In this document: positions 56,629-64,000 of the stretch, piece after piece
Position numbering within the stretch: the first letter of the stretch is position 1
How the letters are laid out: each line of letters begins with the position of its first letter
DNA from: Cupriavidus sp. EM10
GTDB taxonomy: Bacteria; Pseudomonadota; Gammaproteobacteria; Burkholderiales; Burkholderiaceae
Length of the DNA stretch: 64,000 nucleotides
Assembly: GCF_018729255.1 (NCBI RefSeq)
Contig: NZ_CP076061.1
Coordinates: 186,001 to 250,000, forward strand
Direction: 5' to 3'
Made by a program: the position numbers and the translations under genes
Notes under the pieces: generated by a model
Seen by the model: only the letters and a program-made list of their open reading frames with translations
Told to the model about the DNA's origin: nothing
Databases searched by the model: none

Positions 56629-58409
56629 ATGTCCCACGACGACCCGAATCCGAAAGACGCCCCGCGCCATGACCTCGCGCCCGAAGACGCCGCCACCGGT
56701 GTGTCGAAGGGGCTGACCCACTACGGCGACCGGGGCTTTTCGCTGTTCCTGCGCACGGCGTTCATCAAGGGCGCCGGCTATACCGACGATGCGCTGGACC
56801 GCCCGGTCATCGGCATCGTCAACACGGGCAGCGCCTACAACCCCTGCCACGGCAACGCGCCGCAGCTGATCGAGGCGGTGAAGCGCGGCATCATGCTGGC
56901 GGGCGGCCTGCCGATGGACTTCCCGACGATCTCGATCCACGAGAGCTTTTCGGCGCCCACCAGCATGTACCTGCGCAACCTCATGTCGATGGACACCGAG
57001 GAAATGATCCGCGCGCAGCCCATGGACGCCGTGGTGCTGATCGGCGGCTGCGACAAGACCGTGCCGGCGCAGCTGATGGGGCGGCTTCGGCCGGCATCCC
57101 CGCCATCCAGCTGATCACGGGGTCGATGCTGACCGGGTCGCACCGCAGCGAGCGCGTGGGCGCCTGTACCGATTGCCGCCGCTACTGGGGCAGGTTCCGT
57201 GCGGAAGAGATCGACGCCGAGGAGATCGCCAACGTCAACAACCAGCTGGTGGCCAGCGTGGGCACCTGCTCGGTGATGGGCACGGCCAGCACCATGGCCT
57301 GCATCGCCGAGGCGCTGGGCATGACCGTGCCCGGCGGCGCGTCGCCCCCGGCCGTGACCGCCGACCGCATCCGCGTGGCCGAGCAGACCGGCACCGAAGC
57401 CGTACGCATCGCCCGCCAACGCCTGACGATCGACCAGATCCTGACGCCGGCCGCCTTCGAGAACGCCATGCGCGTGCTGCTGGCGATTGGCGGGTCCACC
57501 AACGGCATCGTTCATCTGGCCGCGATTGCAGGCCGGATGGGCTACGACATCGACCTGGCCGCACTGGACCGCATGGGGCGCGACACGCCGGTGCTGCTGG
57601 ACCTGAAGCCGTCCGGCGACCATTACATGGAGGATTTCCATCACGCCGGGGGCATGGCCACACTGCTGCGCGAGCTGAAGCCGCTGCTGAACCTGGACGC
57701 GCTGACCGTCACAGGCCGCACGCTGGGCGAGGAAATCGAGCGCGCCGGCCCCGGCTTCCGGCAGGAAGTGGTGCGCTCGCGCGACAACCCGATCTATCCG
57801 CAGGGCGGCATTGCCGTGCTGCGCGGCAATCTGGCACCGGGCGGCGCCATCATCAAGCAGTCGGCCGCTCACCCTAAGCTGATGGAGCACGAAGGACGCG
57901 CCGTGGTGTTCGAGAACGCCGCCGACCTGGCCAATCGCATCGACAGCGACGACCTGGACGTGACGGCCGACGACATCCTCGTGCTCAAGAACATCGGCCC
58001 CAAGGGTGCGCCCGGCATGCCTGAAGCCGGCTATATCCCGATTCCGCGCAAGCTGGCGCGCGCGGGCGTGAAGGACATCGTGCGGATTTCGGATGGCCGC
58101 ATGAGCGGCACCGCGTTTGGCACCATCGTGCTGCACGTGACGCCCGAGTCGGCCATCGGTGGGCCGCTGGCGCATGTGCGCAACGGCGACCGCATCAGCC
58201 TGTCGGTGGCGCGCCGCGACCTGACACTGCATGTCGGCGACGACGAACTGGCGCGTCGCGCGCAGGAAGCGCCCGTGGTGGAACCCACGGCGGACCGTGG
58301 CTACCGGAAGCTCTTCCTGACCACCGTCAACCAGGCAGACCAGGGCGTGGACTTCGACTTCCTGCGCGCCGCAGAAACGCGCGGCAAGGTGCCGGGCAAC
58401 GGCGTCTGA
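56629..58409 (+). CDS. IlvD/Edd-family dehydratase (frameshifted)
   Basis: A 593-residue dehydratase. The cysteine sites are IGGCDKTVPAQLMG and GACTDCRRYWG / VGTCSVMGTASTMAC, which bind an iron-sulfur cluster. SDGRMSGTAFG near the C-terminus is the active-site serine region. The ending and residue pattern fit sugar-acid dehydratases (arabonate/xylonate type) better than true IlvD. One G is missing near 57084, joining LMG to AASAGIPAIQLITG when restored. A GntR gene follows 105 bp downstream, probably its regulator. Confidence 0.88.
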
Positions 58410-58514
58410 CCGTCGGGTTCAGGTGCTGTCTACGACGCAATTCCCGTTTTGACAAAAGTACCACCGGCGATCTCGGGTAGACTCTCATGTCTTGGTTACC
58501 CACTTCACGTTTTC

Positions 58515-59204
58515 ATGCTTCCTACGGACCTGGCTGGCGCTGACGGCGACCAGAGTGCTTCGTTGCCGCGTTCCGAGCGGGCCTATCAACAACTGCGTGC
58601 CGCCATCCAGGCAGGCCAGCTGCTGCCGGGTACCCGTCTGCGTGAAGTCGAACTGGCCGAAACGCTAGGCCTGTCGCGCACGCCGGTACGCGAGGCGCTG
58701 TCGCGGCTGGAATCCGAAGGCCTGGTCGTCAACGAGCCGAATCGCGGCATGATGGTGACCCGGCTCGATGCGAGCATGGTCAGCGAGCTCTACGTGATGC
58801 GCGAGGTGCTGGAATCGACGGCGGCCGCCCTGGCGGCGCGCCATGCCACGGACGTGGAAATTTCGCTGCTGCGCGATATCGTCGAACGCGACCTGTCCTT
58901 TGCGACGGACCCGGACAAGCTGGCGATGAACAACCGCCTGTTCCATGAGACCTTGCACCGCTGCGCCCACAACCGCTACCTGCTCAAGACGCTGCGGTCG
59001 CTGCACGAGTCGATGGCACTGCTGGGCCGGTCCACGCTGGCCGTGCCGGGGCGCGCACGCGGGTCATATGAGGAACACCTGGCATTGGTCGAGGCCCTGG
59101 AGGCCCGCAACCCGGAACAGGCCGAGGCCATCACGCGCCGCCATATCCAGCAGGCCTACAAGGTGCGCCTGTCACTATGGATCGAGGAACAGTCCGGCAC
59201 CTGA
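58515..59204 (+). CDS. GntR-family regulator, FCD subfamily
   Basis: A 229-residue regulator. The HTH is at about residues 20-85 (RAYQQLRAAIQAGQLLPGTR, LAETLGLSRTPVREALSRLE, NEPNRGMMVTRL). The FCD domain follows with LYVMREVLESTAAALAARHA and NNRLFHETLHRCAHNRYLL. It probably controls the adjacent sugar-acid dehydratase. The frame is open to 58449; the ATG at 58515 is the first that fits the family N-terminus. Confidence 0.85.
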   Translation: MLPTDLAGADGDQSASLPRSERAYQQLRAAIQAGQLLPGTRLREVELAETLGLSRTPVREALSRLESEGLVVNEPNRGMMVTRLDASMVSELYVMREVLESTAAALAARHATDVEISLLRDIVERDLSFATDPDKLAMNNRLFHETLHRCAHNRYLLKTLRSLHESMALLGRSTLAVPGRARGSYEEHLALVEALEARNPEQAEAITRRHIQQAYKVRLSLWIEEQSGT

Positions 59205-59238
59205 GGCTGCCTGCGCCTCCCCCCGGATGGATGAACGT

Positions 59239-59266
59239 GGCCCCGCTCTGACGGGGCCATTGTTTT
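59239..59266 (+). terminator. Rho-independent terminator after gntR
   Basis: GGCCCCG-CTCTGA-CGGGGCC followed by ATTGTTTT, 35 bp past the stop codon. Confidence 0.8.
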
Positions 59267-59291
59267 AGAACCCCGAAAAGTGTGTTCCGCC

Positions 59292-59522
59292 GTTGCGCTT
59301 TTTCGCAACGATGGGCGGGGTTATCGTGTGGACAGGGCTGCAGGCTCTCTCTCCCTTCCAGCCTTACGTCACCTCCGTGGCGGTTTTTTCATGACTTGGC
59401 GCGGGTGCGTACGACTCTCAGGCGTACGTCACGCCCACGCGGGCGCGGCACTGTTGCCGCGCCTCACTTTTTTCCGCCGCAACACCTGGAACCCCATCTG
59501 CCCTCCAAGGCAAGGAGTCGCC
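59292..59522 (+). other. Structured leader before the DUF427 gene
   Basis: The stretch contains a hairpin GTTGCG-CTTTTT-CGCAAC at 59292-59309. The frame is open and continuous with DUF427 from 59280 and encodes DNGRGYRVDRAAG-like and LSLPALRHLRGGFF sequence. The same class of leader-peptide-like sequence recurs in phage-related genes, but I cannot assign a function. Confidence 0.3.
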
Positions 59523-59900
59523 ATGACTGACAGGCCCGTCAAGATCCCCGGCCCGGACCATCCCATCGCCATCACCCCGCAACCCGCCCGCGTCGTGGTC
59601 ACGGCCGGCGGCAAGGTGATTGCCGATACCAGGCGCGCGTTGAACCTGCAGGAAGCGTCCTACCCGGCCGTCCAGTACATTCCGCGCGACGACGTCGACA
59701 TGTCGCAACTGACCCGCACCGACCACGCCAGCCATTGTCCGTACAAGGGCGACGCCGCGTACTTCAGCATCGCGGCAGCCGGCCCCCGTGGCAACAATGC
59801 GGTGTGGACGTACGAGAAGCCGCACGAAGCCGTCGCGCAAATCGCTGGATACGTTGCCTTCTACCCGGACCGCGTCGACAACATCGACATCCAGCGGTAA
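59523..59900 (+). CDS. DUF427-family protein
   Basis: A 125-residue protein. The family core VVVTAGGKVIADTRRALNLQ, YIPRDDVDMSQL and HCPYKGDAAYFSI is intact. The ATG at 59523 has AGGAG eight bases upstream. The family is widespread in proteobacteria and of uncertain function. A strong bidirectional terminator follows. Confidence 0.88.
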   Translation: MTDRPVKIPGPDHPIAITPQPARVVVTAGGKVIADTRRALNLQEASYPAVQYIPRDDVDMSQLTRTDHASHCPYKGDAAYFSIAAAGPRGNNAVWTYEKPHEAVAQIAGYVAFYPDRVDNIDIQR

Positions 59901-59923
59901 AACGCCGTCGACGCCCAAAAACA

Positions 59924-59973
59924 AAAACCCGCCCCGCCGCGCACCGATCTGGTGCGTGGCGGGGCGGGTTTTT
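59924..59973. terminator. Bidirectional terminator after DUF427
   Basis: AAAACCCGCCCCGCC pairs with GGCGGGGCGGGTTTTT around a loop that itself contains GCACC/GGTGC. It serves the DUF427 gene and the convergent small gene at 60023. Confidence 0.88.
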
Positions 59974-60022
59974 AATGCTGCGGCGCCTGATGCGCCGCAT
60001 GTACTGCTATGGGCCGGTGCGA

Positions 60023-60208
60023 TCAGCCGTTCGCGTAGACCACCTTGGCCTTGCGCGCTTCCGCCTGCAGGCGGGTGAAGATGTGCTGCACGGCGGCAAT
60101 CGCGCGCTTCACATCGGTAGCAAAGCCAAGGCTTTGGGTACCGAGCTCGCGCTCGATGAGGTCACGTTCCAGTTGATCGGTCAGCTTGATATCGGATTGG
60201 GTGTTCAT
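60023..60208 (-). CDS. Small hypothetical protein
   Basis: A 61-residue protein predicted largely helical (DQLERDLIERELGTQSLGFA, AIAAVQHIFTRLQAEARKAK). AGGAAGG precedes the ATG. No family recognised. Confidence 0.6.
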   Translation of the reverse strand: MNTQSDIKLTDQLERDLIERELGTQSLGFATDVKRAIAAVQHIFTRLQAEARKAKVVYANG

Positions 60209-60472
60209 GGCGTCCTTCCTGTTCAGGGATAACCCTTATGGGGTTTTCCCGAATTGTAGCAGAAGGAATGTCGCAATGCAGCATTAGGTAATAGTGCGTA
60301 AGCGATGGCGATGGGCCGCCATGATGGGAAATTCGGCATAAACCGTCCGTTCGGACGACATACGCTTCCTGGGGAAATCGGCCACGTTCTGCTTGCTGAA
60401 CACTATTGAGGCCTTTAGCTCACTTTTAGCTCTCGCGCTCGCCTTTCTTAAAACTGAGTGGGCTGAAGTATT

Positions 60473-60925
60473 CTAGTCCTTGAAGCGACGCACTTCTTGG
60501 TCAATCAACTGATCCACTTCTGGATCGCGGAAAGCAAGCTTCAGCATCAGCTTGACGTTATGTGTACTGACCTTGCGACGCGCCTTTCTCAGGGACTGAA
60601 TCGCTGCACGTGAACGCTGACGAAGGTCCTGAAGATGAGCCTTTCGACGCGCGCGTAAGTGAGCCTGATACGCGTTGACCACTTTTCGCCACAAGCTTGG
60701 ATACCGATAGGGCAAGTACATGCGACCTACTCCCAACTCACGAGCCAAACTTGCTCCGGATATCGGGCTTGACTTAGCCCGTCGATAGCGCTCCCCTAGC
60801 TCCTCAAGTTGATAGGCCCTCAAGCCACCACGCGCAGACCGGGGATATCGTTGGGGGAAAGTTGGTTGTGTCCTCCAGGTCGTTACGTCCGAAACATTGC
60901 CCGATACTAAGGCCGATAGCGACAT
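60473..60925 (-). CDS. TniQ/TnsD-like C-terminal fragment
   Basis: A 150-residue protein resembling only the C-terminal DNA-binding tail of TniQ/TnsD transposition proteins. The diagnostic part is SGASLARELGVGRMYLPYRY followed by PSLWRKVVNAYQAHLRARRK, an HTH and the basic helix that follows it in that family. The zinc-finger N-terminal domain is missing, and no tnsA/B/C or integrase genes are nearby. It is probably a relic of a Tn7-like or related element. GC content is visibly below that of the chromosome to the left. Confidence 0.5.
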   Translation of the reverse strand: MSLSALVSGNVSDVTTWRTQPTFPQRYPRSARGGLRAYQLEELGERYRRAKSSPISGASLARELGVGRMYLPYRYPSLWRKVVNAYQAHLRARRKAHLQDLRQRSRAAIQSLRKARRKVSTHNVKLMLKLAFRDPEVDQLIDQEVRRFKD

Positions 60926-60936
60926 TTGCTGCGACG

Positions 60937-61284
60937 ATGCACACGGCAGCACCGTCGCTGCAGTCCTTCGCATCCGATGAAAACACCGGGAAGTGGTGCA
61001 TTTTCCGCTCTGAGCATGAGATCGACCAGTCATGGACAACAATCAGAGCGCTTGCCGCGCAGGAGAAAATCCTCGTTGCAAAAGTATCGACGGCGATTGG
61101 CCGCCGTTACCACGATGGCCATGTCATCTGTATCTACACACGAAACTGGAATGATCATGCGGACCTCATGATCGTACGCGACGTCCTTCGCGCGGCTGGT
61201 TTCACGGAGGAACTTGGCTACAAGCGAGATATCGACACCATTCAACGCATCTATGGGACGGACGAATGGTATGTGAGAGCCTGA
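60937..61284 (+). CDS. Small protein resembling DUF1917/Bles03
   Basis: A 115-residue protein. The segments ENTGKWCIFRSEHEIDQSW, ILVAKVSTAIGR, GHVICIYTRNWNDHADLMIV and FTEELGYKRDIDTIQRIYG follow the order seen in Bles03-like (DUF1917) proteins, sometimes labelled putative phosphothreonine lyase domain. The match is by pattern recall, so treat it as tentative. It is divergent from the TniQ-like fragment. Confidence 0.5.
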   Translation: MHTAAPSLQSFASDENTGKWCIFRSEHEIDQSWTTIRALAAQEKILVAKVSTAIGRRYHDGHVICIYTRNWNDHADLMIVRDVLRAAGFTEELGYKRDIDTIQRIYGTDEWYVRA

Positions 61285-61349
61285 ACACAGGGGCTAATTA
61301 CCTCGGTTATGCCTGGCGACGTAGGCACTATCAACGGTTCTTGTTCACC

Positions 61350-62033
61350 ATGTCTGCCACCGGAAACGAACTAACAGGCTTCTCGATATCCGAGGTAGCT
61401 TTTTGCGCTGGGCTCACTGACGAGGCAACGATCCACGTCGTGGCGGCACAAGTGTTGTCTCAAGGCCTCGTGAGTCTTGGTGAAGCCAGGCGATTTGCGC
61501 CCATCGTAAGTGTCTTCGCCAGCTTTTACGCATCGACTAATGATGATTTGAGCAAGACGGCGCGTCTTTGGATTATTGCGTCCCTATTAGGTCAAGTGCT
61601 CCGCAGGCGGGATGCCGCTGACATCCTCTCACTGCGTTTCGACCTTTGCAGAAGTGACATCTTCGACTGGAGGGCTCCAGCGCCCTTCAGTCATGTGAAT
61701 CTACGCGAGGTCGCTCACTGTGTATTGGAGCGCATCGTGCGACTAGCTCGGGCCACCGAATGTGTCTCTGTGAACCCCGAAGTTATGGGCGGAATCCCGG
61801 TCTTCGCGGGGACGCGTCTACCTATCGACACCGTAGCGACCGCAAAATTCGCCGGCGCTAGCAATGAGGAAATTATCAGTACATACCCGCTTCTCACTCC
61901 GGATCTGATCGAAAAAGCTGTGATCTATCAAACAGCACATCCCCGCCGCAAACGGGCCCCAAGCTTAGGCGAACTGAATCCAACGTGGAAAGTACTTAGT
62001 TCGAAGACCGTGCGCGGTCCGATTGACGTGTAA
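61350..62033 (+). CDS. DUF433-domain protein (antitoxin-like)
   Basis: A 227-residue protein. The C-terminal part (about 140-195) is a DUF433 domain (VNPEVMGGIPVFAGTRLPID, ATAKFAGASNEEIISTYPLL), the fold of VapB45-type antitoxins. The N-terminal half (ISEVAFCAGLTDEATIHVVA onward) looks like a MerR/HTH-type DNA-binding region. A PIN or DUF5615 toxin partner would be expected next door but is absent. The ATG at 61350 is preferred to 61266, which lies in the previous gene. Confidence 0.65.
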   Translation: MSATGNELTGFSISEVAFCAGLTDEATIHVVAAQVLSQGLVSLGEARRFAPIVSVFASFYASTNDDLSKTARLWIIASLLGQVLRRRDAADILSLRFDLCRSDIFDWRAPAPFSHVNLREVAHCVLERIVRLARATECVSVNPEVMGGIPVFAGTRLPIDTVATAKFAGASNEEIISTYPLLTPDLIEKAVIYQTAHPRRKRAPSLGELNPTWKVLSSKTVRGPIDV

Positions 62034-62041
62034 TTCCCGCC

Positions 62042-62167
62042 ATGCGTCGTTTACGAAAAAGGGATTTGTCCAGGTTCGTACAGGACCGCGAAGCTATCGA
62101 AGCGTGGCTGCGCGCGGAAGTCGTGCCGGTGTGGGATGTACTTAAGGTCGATCCGTCCCGCGGTTAG
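62042..62167 (+). pseudogene. Decayed antitoxin (RelB/ParD-like) with internal stop
   Basis: The reading MRRLRKRDLSRFVQDREAIE then WLRAEVVPVWDVLKVDPSRG ends at TAG (62165). The same frame continues SGEQVCARVAL, the normal ending of this antitoxin type (compare AIEAWLR-x-EV-x-P-x-Y-D-x-x-x-x-DPSR). A nonsense mutation, and probably more damage, has inactivated it. No toxin gene follows. Confidence 0.5.
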
Positions 62168-62276
62168 AGCGGCGAGCAGGTCTGTGCGCGGGTCGCGCTA
62201 AGTTACAAGCCGCCGTCCTGGACGATGCACCCATACCTGCCAGTGCCGATCCGGACTAAGCCCAAAAGGGGCAGAC

Positions 62277-62484
62277 ATAAAAACCGTAAGCCTTCATTTT
62301 GCGAAGAAGAGCTTCTCTCGGCTTGTCGACGCCGCTGCCGCTGGGGAAGAGATAATCATCGCCAAGGCGGGTAAGGCGACGGCGATGCCTACGGCGACAG
62401 CATTGATGGCGATGATAACTTTACGCCGAGTTGGACGAGCTGGACCGTCAGGAAAAGCTGCCACCGGAAAGAGGATGAAGGGCT
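62277..62484 (+). pseudogene. Decayed Phd/YefM antitoxin lacking its start codon
   Basis: From 62277 the frame reads KTVSLHFAKKSFSRLVDAAA and GEEIIIAKAGKATAMPTATA, a clear prevent-host-death antitoxin N-terminus, but the first codon is ATA instead of ATG. Downstream similarity fades within about 60 codons. 62485-62850 holds nothing I can identify. Confidence 0.6.
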
Positions 62485-62856
62485 GTGCCAAGCGTAGTCA
62501 TTCCGACAAGGCCTCATATTGCCATTACTCTGAGGCCATCGTTCGCACGCCACGTTACTCGCTTTTTTCAGCATACGCGCTGTCTTTGCTTCTACCAGAT
62601 CGCACACGGGAAGTGGCGGCATGCCCGCAAAGACGCACTGGTCTTTCGGTGACACTCAAGGCCGAGCTTCGTCAGATATGGTAGCGGCAAAGTCCGCTGG
62701 CTACAGGCGGCAGAAATCGGCCAGTAACGGGCACTTGCAACTAGCCCTCGAATGGCACCTTCAGTTACAACACCGGACACTTATTCAGGTGGCAGAGGCC
62801 GTCTGCATAGTGAATGGAGTTAAAAAAACGCCCCGGTCGGATGGTCGTGGTGCGTA

Positions 62857-63047
62857 TTTCGGGGCGCGTGATCAGCGATTTCGGGGGAACGTGATCACCT
62901 GTTTCGGGCGGATGCTGATCGCTGGTTTCGGCGGAACGTGATCACTTCGGCGATGCCGCCGAAATCGGTGATCAGCTTCCCGAAACGAGTGATCACGTTG
63001 CCGAAATAGGTGATCAAGCAGCCGAAATGGGTGATCACGCACCGCAA
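62857..63047. repeat. Converging repeat arrays at the IS21-type element end
   Basis: Right arm: CCGAAA-x-x-x-GTGATCA units start at 62959, 62980, 63001 and 63022, exactly 21 bp apart, with a degraded fifth near 63042. Left arm: the inverse units TTTCGG...GTGATCA start at 62857, 62879, 62902 and 62926, spaced 22-24 bp. The arms meet at TTCGGCGATGCCGCCGAA. Multiple internal repeats are typical transposase-binding ends of IS21-family elements. Confidence 0.75.
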
Positions 63048-63128
63048 TGGGGCCGGGGTTAGGGGTGGGACTGCGCATGGACTAGAACGCCGGCGATACG
63101 CTGCTTCCTTTTTCAAGGAAGCAAGCTG

Positions 63129-64000
63129 ATGCCGGCCAACCGGATGACCATGCGCAAAATCAAGGAAGTGCTTCGCCTGAAGTGGGCGTGTGGCCTTTCG
63201 CACCGGCAGATCGCTAGGGCGACGGGTGTGAGTGTTGGCGCCGTTTCGCAGTACGCGGCAATGGCGAAGGCAGCGGGGCTGGATTGGCCGCAGGCGGACA
63301 GCCTGAACGAAGATACGCTGGAGCAGCGGCTGTTCGGCGCGCAGAAGCCGGCCAACAGCCCGGGCGGGCGGGTGATGCCGGACTTCCCCTATCTGCATCG
63401 CGAGTTGCGCCGCAAGGGCGTGACACTGCAGTTGCTGTGGGAGGAATACCTGGAGGCGAATCCAAACGTCCCCATTTACCAATACACGCAGTTCTGCTGC
63501 CGTTACCGGGACTGGGCAGCGACGCTCAAGCGGTCCATGCGCCAGCAGCACCGCGCCGGCGAGAAGCTGTTTGCTGACTTCGCCGGTCAGATGGTGCCGA
63601 TTCTGGATGCGGAGGGCGGCATTGCCTTCGAAGCCAGCATCTTCGTCGCTGTGCTCGGCGCTTCAAATTACACGTACGCGTGCGCCACCCGGGGCAGACC
63701 ACTGCCGACTGGATCGGGGGAATGGTCTGCGCGATGGAATTCGCCGGCGGCGTGCCCGAGCTGCTTGTTCCGGACAACCCGCGCGCGCTGGTGGCTCGCC
63801 CTGACCGATACGAGCCAGTGCTGTCCCGAACTGCAGAAGACTTCGTTCATCACTACGGCACGGCCATGCTGCCAGCACGGCCACGCAAGCCGCAAGACAA
63901 GGCCAAGGTCGAGACTGGCGTACTGATCGTCGAGCGGTGGATCCTAGCGCGGCTGCGCAATCACCGCTTCTACAGCTTGGGCGAGCTCAACAAGGCTATC
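63129..64000 (+). mobile_element. istA: IS21-family transposase IstA, 5' part (frameshifted, cut by window end)
   Basis: The N-terminal helix-turn-helix (MRKIKEVLRLKWACGLSHRQ, IARATGVSVGAVSQYAAMAK) and the start of the DDE catalytic domain are visible ([18 protein letters not shown] with the first Asp, then [12 protein letters not shown] with the second). One G is missing near 63692, after CATRG, where [18 protein letters not shown] should follow. The gene continues past the window, so istB cannot be seen. Confidence 0.9.

Noticed and set aside
62857..63047. CRISPR array
   Set aside because: The repeats are about 21-24 bp period with almost no spacer, occur in two orientations and sit directly before istA, so they are transposon ends.
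1..64000. tRNA, rRNA or replication origin
   Set aside because: Reading both strands I saw no cloverleaf with conserved TTC-x-A arm, no rRNA segment and no DnaA-box cluster. A tRNAscan run would be decisive.

Overview
The window reads as high-GC chromosomal DNA of a Cupriavidus/Ralstonia-type betaproteobacterium (Burkholderiaceae). This is inferred from the gene families, codon use and oxalate/aromatic metabolism; no rRNA or other marker gene is present. About 64 kb hold some 60 genes, most in convergent or divergent operons.

Layout: (1) 0-10 kb: zinc alcohol dehydrogenase; a DUF347 membrane protein beside a QseB/QseC-like two-component pair; DUF1653 protein; TetR gene overlapping squalene-hopene cyclase (shc); DEAD-box helicase dbpA; a first OFA-family (oxalate/formate type) transporter. 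(2) 11-15 kb: secreted alpha/beta hydrolase, a hipBA toxin-antitoxin locus with four evenly spaced operators, IclR regulator. (3) 14.9-31.3 kb, all minus strand: a complete-looking aryl polyene type biosynthetic operon (ketosynthases, ketoreductase, two dehydratase domains, two ACPs, acyl-ACP ligase, glycosyltransferase, acyltransferases, thioesterase, LolA/LolB-like and MMPL export proteins, a halogenase-like flavoenzyme, and its own phosphopantetheinyl transferase). (4) 31.7-34.4 kb: homogentisate branch of tyrosine catabolism (hmgA, fahA). (5) 34.7-38.4 kb: XRE regulator, TetR regulator with a matching operator before a hydrolase gene, MDR oxidoreductase. (6) 38.5-53.4 kb: an oxalate catabolism island with two more OFA transporters, oxalyl-CoA decarboxylase (oxc), two formyl-CoA transferase family genes, a PAS protein, a FAH-family enzyme, a PanE-like reductase, two LysR regulators, a tiny membrane protein and a GntR/FCD regulator. 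(7) 53.5-60.2 kb: TerC, MFS transporter, lipocalin, IlvD/Edd dehydratase with its GntR regulator, DUF427. (8) 60.3-64 kb: lower-GC accessory DNA with a TniQ-like fragment, a DUF433 antitoxin-like gene, two decayed antitoxin genes and the left end of an IS21-family element with istA running off the window.

The most interesting regulatory signal is a near-palindrome, TGRTATAYCA, found seven times. Each copy lies upstream of an oxalate-related gene, of the GntR gene itself, or of a 71-residue membrane protein not otherwise linked to oxalate. One copy lies 30 kb away, before the first OFA transporter. I propose these are the operators of the GntR/FCD regulator at 51322-52053.

A caution about the sequence: at least 22 genes are each interrupted by a one-base shift that an extra base in or next to a short homopolymer would repair. 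Essential-type and accessory genes are hit alike. This pattern looks like uncorrected sequencing error rather than biology. I therefore give whole-gene coordinates and state where each shift lies.
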